From positions 1-14,152 of the forward strand of contig DASSCT010000203.1 of assembly GCA_035697545.1 (NCBI GenBank): a DNA stretch of 14,152 bases, given 5' to 3'. This stretch comes from JACDAN01 sp035697545. GTDB taxonomy: Bacteria > Actinomycetota > Thermoleophilia > Gaiellales > Gaiellaceae. Shown here in pieces: positions 1 through 5,244 of the stretch. Under the pieces are notes generated by a model. That model had not been told where the DNA came from. It worked only from the letters and a program-made list of their open reading frames with translations, and did no database searches. Position 1 is the first letter of the stretch. The number at the start of each line of letters is the position of its first letter. A program made the position numbers and the translations under genes.

Positions 1-1
1 G

Positions 2-331
2 GCTGTCGGCAAGGCGCTGGCGATGGACGTGATCCTCAGCGGCCGCTTCCTCTCAGCCGATGAGGCGCTGCGGGCCGGGCTCGTTGGGCGCGTCGTGGCT
101 AAGGAGGCGTGGCTCGAAGAGGCGAAGCGCGTCGCGCGCGAAATCGCCGCGAAAGGACCGGTGGCGACGCGGCTCGCCAAGGAAGCGGTCGACCGTGCGT
201 TCGAGGGGCCGCTGATGCTCGGGGTCGAGTACGAGCGGCGGCTGCTCTATCTCGCGCTGGCCTCCGAAGATGCGAAGGAGGGGCTCACGGCGTTCCTCGA
301 GAAGCGGAAACCAGACTTCAAAGGGAGGTAA
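2..331 (+). CDS. Enoyl-CoA hydratase/isomerase family protein, C-terminal part (5' end outside window)
   Basis: This is the C-terminal third of a crotonase-fold protein, which hydrates or isomerises acyl-CoA double bonds in beta-oxidation-type pathways. The frame is already open at base 2 and runs 109 residues to TAA at 329-331. It shows the family's C-terminal half: a 'ILSGRFLSADEALRAGLVGR' segment, where the bound substrate is covered, followed by the helix-rich trimerisation region and the usual ending 'FLEKRKPDFKGR'. The PaaG-like protein at 1804-2574 has a nearly identical ending. The oxyanion-hole and catalytic residues lie in the missing N-terminal part, so the exact reaction cannot be read. 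The next gene starts 2 bases after the stop, so the two are probably cotranscribed. Family assignment is firm; substrate is unknown. A role in phenylacetate or fatty-acid degradation is inference. Confidence 0.93.
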   Translation, partial: AVGKALAMDVILSGRFLSADEALRAGLVGRVVAKEAWLEEAKRVAREIAAKGPVATRLAKEAVDRAFEGPLMLGVEYERRLLYLALASEDAKEGLTAFLEKRKPDFKGR

Positions 332-333
332 CG

Positions 334-642
334 GTGCCGAACGTCGACGACATGCTCACAGGCGCCCGAGAGGCGCTCACCGTGAAGCGGGTGTACGACG
401 ATCCTGTCGAAAGCGAGGGAGTCACGATCGTCCCCGCCGCCGTGGTCAGGGGCGGTGCGGGCGGAGGCGGTGACGACGAGGGTAACGGCGGAGGCGGATT
501 TGGGCTCCAGGCGAGGCCCGCCGGCGCGTGGGTGATCCGAGATGGGGAGGCGACGTGGAAGCCCGCGGTCGACCTGAACCGCATCGCGCTCTTCGCGTTC
601 CTGCTCGGGCTCGCGTTCGCGCTGGGGCGGCGCGGCGGCTAG
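334..642 (+). CDS. GerW/YtfJ-family (sporulation-type) small protein
   Basis: A 102-residue protein starting at GTG 334, with an excellent ribosome site (GGGAGGT, 323-329) embedded in the last codons of the preceding gene. An N-terminal segment with 'MLTGAREALTVKRVYDDPVE' leads into 'GVTIVPAAVVRGGAGGGG', a glycine/acidic-rich stretch, then 'GGGFGLQARPAGAWVIRDGE' and 'WKPAVDLNRI'. It ends in a hydrophobic segment of about 15 residues (LFAFLLGLAFAL). That order of motifs is typical of the GerW (YtfJ) family, named for a Bacillus protein needed for normal spore germination but widespread in bacteria and archaea that do not sporulate. The biochemical function is not established, and membership is not evidence that this organism forms spores. 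The C-terminal hydrophobic helix suggests membrane association. It is tail-to-tail with the protease gene, with 2 bases between the stops. Confidence 0.85.
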   Translation: MPNVDDMLTGAREALTVKRVYDDPVESEGVTIVPAAVVRGGAGGGGDDEGNGGGGFGLQARPAGAWVIRDGEATWKPAVDLNRIALFAFLLGLAFALGRRGG

Positions 643-644
643 CT

Positions 645-1658
645 CTAAGTCTCGAGCTCTTCGGGGCGGAGCGGCAGATGGAGCTCCTCGCCGTTCCTGA
701 TCACGGTCGCCGTTGAAGTCGAGCCGATCAGCTCGCCGACCATCAGGCGCTGCAAGTCGTCCACGCCTTCGATGACGGCGCCGTCGAGCGCGACGATCAG
801 GTCTTCGGGGCGTAGCCCCGCTCGCGCTGCCGGGCTGCCCTCCGCGACTTCGACAACCTCGACTGCTGACTCGCGGCCGAGCCGTCCTGCGAGCTTCGGC
901 GGCAGCGGCCTCGATCCGCCGACGACGCCGAGGTAGGCGCGGCGGAAGCGGCCCTCGGTCATCAGGGTGCCGACGATCTTCCTGGTCGTCTCGTTGATCG
1001 GCACGGCGAGACCCAGGCCCCAACCCGCGACGGCAGTGTTGATGCCGACCACGCGGCCGCGGCCGTCGGCGAGCGCCCCGCCGGAGTTCCCCGGATTGAG
1101 GGCAGCGTCGGTTTGGATCACGTTCTCCACCAAGCGCAGCTGCTGGCGAGAGCGAACGGGGAGGGAGCGGCCGAGCGCCGAGACGACGCCCGCGGTGATC
1201 GAGCCCGCGAAGCCATTCGGGTTTCCAATCGCGACGACCAGCTGGCCGACGCGAAGATCCTCCGCGTCTCCGAGCTCGGCTGCGGTCACGTCCCCGTCTA
1301 ACCGGAGCACTGCGAGGTCGGAAAGCGGGTCGGAACCGACGAGATCGAACGCGAACTCGCGACCGTCGACGAACGACGCCTGGCCCGAGCCGTCGGTGCG
1401 CTCGACCACGTGCGCGGACGTGAGCATGAAACCGTCGGGGGTGATCACGACTCCGCTGCCGGCGCCGTCGAGCCGCCGGCCGCCGCGCACACGCCGGGAG
1501 ACCCGGAGGTTGGCGACGGACGGGGACAGTCGTTCGGCCACGGTCGTGACCACGCGCGAGTAGGCGTCGAGCGCCTCGGCGTCCGTCGGCAGTGGTGCGG
1601 CGGCGGCCGGTTGGTTGTCAGCGTGCTCTTCGGCGCGAACGAGCTTGAGGGCAGCCAT
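645..1658 (-). CDS. HtrA/DegP-like S1C serine protease with one PDZ domain, no signal peptide
   Basis: A 337-residue trypsin-fold protease followed by a PDZ domain, the architecture of HtrA/Deg quality-control proteases. From the ATG at 1658, the catalytic triad is visible as H83 in 'TSAHVV', D114 in 'LSDLAVL' and S192 in 'NPGNSGGAL'. The PDZ domain occupies roughly residues 230-325 and contains 'GSPAARAGLRPEDLIVALDG'. The N-terminus (about 45 residues, Ala/Pro/Glu-rich) has neither a signal peptide nor a membrane helix, unlike most bacterial HtrA proteins, so a cytoplasmic location is inferred. A GTG three codons upstream (1667) is an alternative start; neither has a clear Shine-Dalgarno site, and a leaderless mRNA is possible. 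The gene is divergent from the PaaG-like gene and convergent with the GerW-like gene. Confidence 0.92.
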   Translation of the reverse strand: MAALKLVRAEEHADNQPAAAAPLPTDAEALDAYSRVVTTVAERLSPSVANLRVSRRVRGGRRLDGAGSGVVITPDGFMLTSAHVVERTDGSGQASFVDGREFAFDLVGSDPLSDLAVLRLDGDVTAAELGDAEDLRVGQLVVAIGNPNGFAGSITAGVVSALGRSLPVRSRQQLRLVENVIQTDAALNPGNSGGALADGRGRVVGINTAVAGWGLGLAVPINETTRKIVGTLMTEGRFRRAYLGVVGGSRPLPPKLAGRLGRESAVEVVEVAEGSPAARAGLRPEDLIVALDGAVIEGVDDLQRLMVGELIGSTSTATVIRNGEELHLPLRPEELET

Positions 1659-1803
1659 GGCGCGCACCGTAGCTCGGCCGGCCGAGTCTGCGTCGAGCGC
1701 CGCGTGCTACGAAGCCCCCACCCACCCGGGGGACCGAACCCACATTGACGGCTACTGGTCGAAGCCGCACGGCTCCGTGCCGAGAATGCGCCAAAATTGC
1801 GCC

Positions 1804-2574
1804 GTGGCCGAAGTCGAGACCAGTCGGGACGGCGCCGTGCTCACGATCACGCTGAACCGGCCCGAGGTCCTCAACGCCTTCAACCGCGCCATGCACGACG
1901 CGCTCGCCGGCGCGCTCAAGGAGGCGCGGGATGACGAGATCCGCGCCCTCGTCGTCACCGGCGCCGGCCGCGGGTTCTGCGTCGGCCAGGACCTCACCGA
2001 GTTTCGCGAGGCGCCGAGCGACATCGCCGACCGGCTACGCAGCTCCTACCACCCGAATATCCACGCGGTGCGCGCTCTCGAGAAGCCGGTGATCGCCGCT
2101 GTCAATGGGCCCGCCGCCGGCGCCGGCCTTTCATTCGCATGCGCCTGCGACATCCGCATCGCCGCTGACGCCGCCAGCTTCATCCCCGCATTCATCAACA
2201 TCGGCCTCGTCCCGGACTCGGGCGGCACCTTCTTCATCGCCCGCCTCCTGGGCGGGGCACGAGCGTTCGAGTGGATGACCTCCGGCCGCTCGCTCACTGC
2301 GGCGGAGGCCCATGCCCAGGGGCTCGTCTCCGAGGTGGTCGAAGCCGATCGGCTCGCCGAGCGCACGGCCGAGCTCGCCGCGTCGCTCGCCGCCGCCCCA
2401 AGCCGGGCGATCGGCATGACGAAGCGGCTCTTCGACGCCGCTCCCTCGAACACCCTCGAGGAGCAGCTGGAGCTCGAGGCTCAGCTCCAGTCGGCGGCGA
2501 CGAAGACCGAGGACTTCCGTGAGGGCGTCGCCGCTTTCCTCGAGAAGCGCTCGCCCGACTTCAAAGGCTGCTAG
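1804..2574 (+). CDS. paaG: Enoyl-CoA hydratase/isomerase, PaaG-like (ring-1,2-epoxyphenylacetyl-CoA isomerase)
   Basis: A complete crotonase-fold enzyme of 256 residues. The oxyanion-hole segments are 'GRGFCVGQDL' (about 57-66) and 'NGPAAGAGLSFACACDIRIA' (about 101-120). The third, 'IGLVPDSGGTFF', carries an Asp (D138) in the position characteristic of PaaG and delta3,delta2-enoyl-CoA isomerases rather than the Glu of hydratases. PaaG converts the ring epoxide made by PaaABC(D)E to the oxepin-CoA, so this fits the paa operon 8 kb away on the same window. A general enoyl-CoA isomerase role is possible. The GTG at 1804 places the NRP motif (residues 18-20) where the family has it. An in-frame ATG at 1786 would add six residues. 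Neither has a ribosome site. The last four bases (CTAG) are shared with the stop codon of the opposite-strand methyltransferase. Confidence 0.85.
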   Translation: MAEVETSRDGAVLTITLNRPEVLNAFNRAMHDALAGALKEARDDEIRALVVTGAGRGFCVGQDLTEFREAPSDIADRLRSSYHPNIHAVRALEKPVIAAVNGPAAGAGLSFACACDIRIAADAASFIPAFINIGLVPDSGGTFFIARLLGGARAFEWMTSGRSLTAAEAHAQGLVSEVVEADRLAERTAELAASLAAAPSRAIGMTKRLFDAAPSNTLEEQLELEAQLQSAATKTEDFREGVAAFLEKRSPDFKGC

Positions 2575-3440
2575 CCCGGTTTGCCCGCCAGCAGATAGGC
2601 GCTGCCCATGCGCCAGACGCCCCGGCCCTCCTCGACCGCCGGGCGAAGCGCGGCCACGAGCAACTCGCGCTCCTCGGCGGTCAAGGCCGCATCCATCGCT
2701 TCGGCAAACGTCGGGATCTTCGGGTTTGGCGCGCTGTGCAGGAACGACTCCCAGCTGCGCGGCTCGAGTGGGATCGCCTCGGCCCGGTACTCGAGCGTGA
2801 CCGGGAAGAAGCCTGCGCGCTCGGCCAGCGCGAACAGGTCGCGCTCGTCGAAGTCGAACATCGGGTCGTCCTCCGGCTGAAATCTCCGCAAGGAGTCAAT
2901 GAGCTTCCGGAGCAGCGAAGCAGCCTCATCGCCGATCGCGTAGCCCCACGAGCACCGCCGCTCCTCCAGTCCGAACCGGTTGATCGGTTCGAAGATCGCA
3001 ACGCGCCCCCCCGGCCGAAGCACGCGGTGGAACTCGCGGAAGGCGCGCTCCTTGTCCCTGACGTAGATCAACACAGCTCGTGTCGTCACGACGTCGACCG
3101 ACCCTTCGGCCACGCCGCGCAGATCCTCCGCCGGAGCCTCGACGAAGCGGCAGCGCTCCGATACCCCCGCCTGGAGAGCCAGTTCCCGGCAGTCGTCCAG
3201 AAGCGCGGCCGACACGTCGGCGAATACCACCTCACCCGCGCCCCGTTCGAGCGCGCCGAACGCGATCAGGCCGTTGCCGCAGCCGACATCCAGCAGCGTC
3301 TCGCCGCCGTCGAGCGCCGCACCGTCGAGCACCCGGTCGCGGACAACCGCCAGCTGCTCGAGCATCCTGGCTTCGCACTCGGGATCGCCGCCGGTCCGGC
3401 GGGTACGAATCCAGTCAGCCCAACAATCTGTCGAAGCCAC
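2571..3440 (-). CDS. Class I SAM-dependent methyltransferase
   Basis: A 289-residue methyltransferase of the Rossmann-like class I type. The SAM-binding motif I is 'LLDVGCGNG' (residues about 49-57), followed by 'VVFADVSAALLDDC' (motif II region). 'GSVDVVTTRAVLIYVRDKER' and 'EFHRVLRPGGRVAIFEPINR' are the post-I and motif III regions of the UbiE/Methyltransf_11 group. The C-terminal 120 residues are a variable substrate domain with Arg/Trp-rich stretches, so the acceptor substrate cannot be named. The reading frame stays open back to about 3656, but that part overlaps the zinc-ribbon gene in another frame and has no methyltransferase character. GTG at 3440, ten bases after the zinc-ribbon stop, is the sensible start. 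It is probably the last gene of the XRE/zinc-ribbon operon. Confidence 0.85.
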   Translation of the reverse strand: MASTDCWADWIRTRRTGGDPECEARMLEQLAVVRDRVLDGAALDGGETLLDVGCGNGLIAFGALERGAGEVVFADVSAALLDDCRELALQAGVSERCRFVEAPAEDLRGVAEGSVDVVTTRAVLIYVRDKERAFREFHRVLRPGGRVAIFEPINRFGLEERRCSWGYAIGDEAASLLRKLIDSLRRFQPEDDPMFDFDERDLFALAERAGFFPVTLEYRAEAIPLEPRSWESFLHSAPNPKIPTFAEAMDAALTAEERELLVAALRPAVEEGRGVWRMGSAYLLAGKPG

Positions 3441-3450
3441 CAGCCCGACT

Positions 3451-4359
3451 CTAGAGCGCGCCGCACGCGCCGCAGTGGAGAACGCCGACGCGCCGGTCGG
3501 CGCCGCACGCGGAGCATCCCGCCACCGCCTGTCGACCGCAGCCCTCGCAGTGCGTCGTGCCGCGGACCGGATAGCCGCAGAACGGGCACTCGCGCTTCCG
3601 AACACGCCGCAGAGGGAGCCGGCGCGCCAGGTACCGCTGGAGCGCCATGAACGCAATCAGCGTGGCGGCGATTCCGAACAGCGAGAGGACGAGCGGCCCG
3701 AGCTCGAGCGGATCGACGTAATCGGTGATGTAGTCCGCAGCGAAGACGAGGGCGAGGATCGCCGCATACGCCACAACGGCGACCGCAACCATGAAGTAGC
3801 GAGAACCACGTCGACGCAGTCGCGCCAACAGCCAGTAGCCGATCCCCACCGAGGCGGCAACGAGGGCGAACCGGAGCAGGAAAGTGAGCAGATCACGCCG
3901 GTCCTCTCTGCGCTCGCGTTCAGCGGCGATGCGATCGTTTGCGCGGCCGGCCGCAGGCTGAGCCGCAGCAAAAGCCTGCTGGGCCGTCGCCACTTCGCGC
4001 TGAGCGCGACGGAACCGAGCCTGCGCTCGCTCGTACGCTCGCTCGAGTTGCGGTGCTTGCCTGCCCGCATCGAGCGCCGTCCGGTAGGCCTCGCGGCGGA
4101 GCTCCAGGTTGTCCCGCGCCGCGGCTCGGGCCTGTGTCGCCACGTCCAATCGCACCCGCGCGTCCTCGAGACGCTGCAGCGTCGCCTGATCCGCCGCGCT
4201 TGGCTGGACGTCCTCGACGGCGACGGCATCACGCACTTCGTCGTCGATCCGTTGGTAAACCCAGATACCTCCGATCAGCAGGAAGCCGGCGAGGACGAGC
4301 GCAAGGAGCTTCTCGCTCGTGGTCGTTTGGATGTCCTCGACGTCGACGCGCGTGCTCAT
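3451..4359 (-). CDS. Membrane protein with coiled coil and C-terminal double zinc ribbon
   Basis: A 302-residue protein of no family I can name. Predicted order: a short N-terminus; a membrane helix at about 17-36; a long charged, Ala/Arg/Glu-rich helical region (about 54-155) that looks like a coiled coil; three further membrane helices at about 157-179, 187-208 and 219-243; then a basic linker. The C-terminus has four CxxC pairs (C258/C261, C271/C274, C282/C285, C296/C299), enough for two zinc-ribbon folds. A membrane anchor with terminal zinc ribbons suggests a scaffold or sensor on the cytoplasmic face, but that is inference. The start codon overlaps the stop of the upstream XRE gene by four bases (ATGA on the minus strand), which implies translational coupling and shared control by that regulator. 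Confidence 0.85.
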   Translation of the reverse strand: MSTRVDVEDIQTTTSEKLLALVLAGFLLIGGIWVYQRIDDEVRDAVAVEDVQPSAADQATLQRLEDARVRLDVATQARAAARDNLELRREAYRTALDAGRQAPQLERAYERAQARFRRAQREVATAQQAFAAAQPAAGRANDRIAAERERREDRRDLLTFLLRFALVAASVGIGYWLLARLRRRGSRYFMVAVAVVAYAAILALVFAADYITDYVDPLELGPLVLSLFGIAATLIAFMALQRYLARRLPLRRVRKRECPFCGYPVRGTTHCEGCGRQAVAGCSACGADRRVGVLHCGACGAL

Positions 4360-4640
4360 GCCGCTTTCCCCCTTTGCGTCCTTGGCCTGAGCTCCACCTC
4401 GAGCTCACAGTCGAGCGCGTTCGCGATTCGCAGGAGCGTGTCGATTCGCGGCGGCCTGCCACCAGACTCGAGGCGTGCGATCGCCGACTGGGTTGTTCCT
4501 GTCAGTTCCGCGAGCTCCGCCTGCGAGAGCCCGAGCTCGCGGCGACGGGTCGCGACCTGATCGGCAATGGAGGCGAAGAACCAGCCCTGGTCCGGATCGA
4601 CCTTCGCTAGGCGCTCACGAATGCGGTCGAGCTTCGCCAT
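4356..4640 (-). CDS. XRE-family helix-turn-helix regulator (HigA-like)
   Basis: A 94-residue DNA-binding protein. Residues about 28-82 form a Cro/C1-type helix-turn-helix: 'VATRRRELGLSQAELAELTG' leads into the recognition segment 'TTQSAIARLESG', followed by 'PRIDTLLRIANALDCELEVE'. The C-terminal extension is basic. Size and sequence resemble single-domain antitoxins such as HigA, but no adjacent toxin is present; the coupled partner is the zinc-ribbon membrane protein. The ATG at 4640 lies inside a large palindrome that also covers the putative -10 box, so negative autoregulation is likely. With so short a leader there is no room for a normal Shine-Dalgarno site. Confidence 0.88.
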   Translation of the reverse strand: MAKLDRIRERLAKVDPDQGWFFASIADQVATRRRELGLSQAELAELTGTTQSAIARLESGGRPPRIDTLLRIANALDCELEVELRPRTQRGKAA

Positions 4641-4683
4641 AGCAACTATGCTATTTATAGCAAAGAAGCTATGTCTGCTGCAA
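4638..4683 (-). promoter_or_regulatory. Promoter with nested palindromic operator of the XRE gene
   Basis: A conspicuously AT-rich patch in GC-rich surroundings. Two inverted repeats share one centre (between 4655 and 4656): the outer pair CATAGC (4638-4643) / GCTATG (4668-4673) and the inner pair GCTAT (4650-4654) / ATAGC (4657-4661). On the minus strand a -10-like TATAAA (4659-4654) lies in the middle, with TTGCAG (4683-4678) 18 bases upstream as a weak -35. The four ATAG/CTAT half-sites, one touching the XRE start codon, suggest cooperative binding by the XRE protein and autorepression. The stop codon of the upstream selenoprotein-like gene (4669-4671) lies within the operator. Confidence 0.7.
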
Positions 4684-4890
4684 TGCCGCGAGGATCTCGC
4701 CGGGCTCGGGGAAGCGACCGCTCTCCTGCTTCGAGAAGATGACCTCGCCGTCGCGCACCACGTCGAACTGGCCCCTGCTCCCTCGGATGTCCGCCGCCGG
4801 GATCCCGTTCGCGTTCAACTCGGCCGCGAGACTCGCAGCCCGCTCGTCGTAGCCTGTTCAGGTGGGGCAGTAATAGATCTCGACGGCCAC
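4669..4890 (-). CDS. Probable selenoprotein, SelW/Rdx family, with in-frame UGA at the redox site
   Basis: This frame is interrupted by one TGA (4860-4858, codon 11) and so is invisible to standard gene callers. Read through, GTG 4890 to TAG 4669 gives 73 residues that match the Rdx (SelT/SelW/SelH) thioredoxin-like family end to end: 'VAVEIYYCPT' then UGA, then 'TGYDERAASLAAELNANGI', then 'GQFDVVRDGEVIFSKQESGR' and 'FPEPGEILAALQQT'. The UGA falls exactly where the family has the second residue of CxxC or, in SelW, CxxU. After the UGA, 55 of 62 codons end in G or C, as expected of a translated gene here. A SECIS-like hairpin follows. Other genes in the window end in TGA, so UGA is not a general sense codon. 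The alternative is a Cys codon (TGC/TGT) mutated or misread as TGA. The native function of bacterial SelW-like proteins is thought to be thiol redox, but targets are unknown. Confidence 0.8.
4822..4840 (-). promoter_or_regulatory. Putative bacterial SECIS stem-loop
   Basis: Starting 17 nt after the in-frame UGA, the mRNA can form an 8-bp stem GGCUGCGA (4840-4833) / UCGCGGCC (4829-4822) with one G-U pair and apical loop GUC. If the terminal A-U pair opens, the loop is AGUCU. Distance to the loop (about 25 nt) and a G within the first two loop bases fit the general bacterial SECIS description as I recall it, and the apex resembles the AGGUCU apex of E. coli fdhF. GC-rich hairpins are common by chance in this genome, so the structure alone is supportive, not conclusive. 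Confidence 0.55.
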
Positions 4891-4959
4891 GGCTGTCAGC
4901 GTATCGCTTGGCCGGATGTGCTCTCATAGAGGAGCCGGCAGGCGACCGAAGGGAGGTAC

Positions 4960-5187
4960 ATGGCGAAAGCACGCACGACACGCATGCGGGCGATCGTCGT
5001 ACTGATCGCCGGCCTGCTGGTTGTGGCGGTCGTCTGGGCAGGGACCGCGCTCGGCGGTGGCTCCGGTGGAGGGTCGACACCCTCCACGCCGGCGCAGAGC
5101 GACACTGGCAAGAGCCAGAGCGGGAAGCAAGCTCCGCACAAGAACTGCCCGAGAGACCGCGCGCACGACTCGTCGATCGATCTCTAG
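4960..5187 (+). CDS. Small membrane-anchored hypothetical protein
   Basis: A 75-residue protein with a strong ribosome site (GGGAGG at 4951-4956) four bases before ATG 4960. A basic N-terminus (KARTTRMR) precedes one hydrophobic helix (about residues 11-31), then a Gly/Ser linker and a polar, Lys/Ser/Gln-rich tail of about 35 residues with a single Cys. The positive-inside rule puts the tail outside the cytoplasm. There is no lipobox, and I recognise no family. It is divergent from the selenoprotein-like gene and followed by a strong hairpin at 5208-5235. Confidence 0.7.
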   Translation: MAKARTTRMRAIVVLIAGLLVVAVVWAGTALGGGSGGGSTPSTPAQSDTGKSQSGKQAPHKNCPRDRAHDSSIDL

Positions 5188-5207
5188 CGACGATCGACAA
5201 ATCCCGA

Positions 5208-5235
5208 GGCGCCCCGGCCGTGGGGCCGGGGCGCC
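5208..5235. terminator. GC-rich hairpin, likely bidirectional terminator
   Basis: A perfect 12-bp inverted repeat, GGCGCCCCGGCC (5208-5219) and GGCCGGGGCGCC (5224-5235), with loop GTGG. It lies between the convergent ends of the small membrane protein (5187) and the GH3 gene (5245). No T-run follows on either strand, so it would be a hairpin-only terminator or mRNA 3'-end stabiliser. Confidence 0.7.
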
Positions 5236-5244
5236 AGGGATGCG

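Noticed and set aside
334..642. Reading the GerW-like gene as proof of a spore former
   Set aside because: The family is found in many non-sporulating bacteria and archaea, and no other sporulation gene is in the window.
1739..1803. A promoter using TTGACG (1745-1750) for the PaaG-like gene
   Set aside because: No -10-like hexamer lies at 16-18 bases. The AT-rich CAAAAT at 1792 is too far away, so no promoter is called.
3441..3656. An upstream extension of the methyltransferase to an ATG at 3656
   Set aside because: It would lie entirely within the zinc-ribbon gene in another frame, and its Arg/Ser/Ala-rich residues do not look like a methyltransferase N-terminus.
4669..4890. Treating the Rdx-like frame as a pseudogene because of its stop codon
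   Set aside because: The only stop is a UGA at the exact family Sec/Cys position, codon bias is coding-like after it, and a SECIS-like hairpin follows. A sequencing error of TGC to TGA remains possible and is listed as the main alternative.
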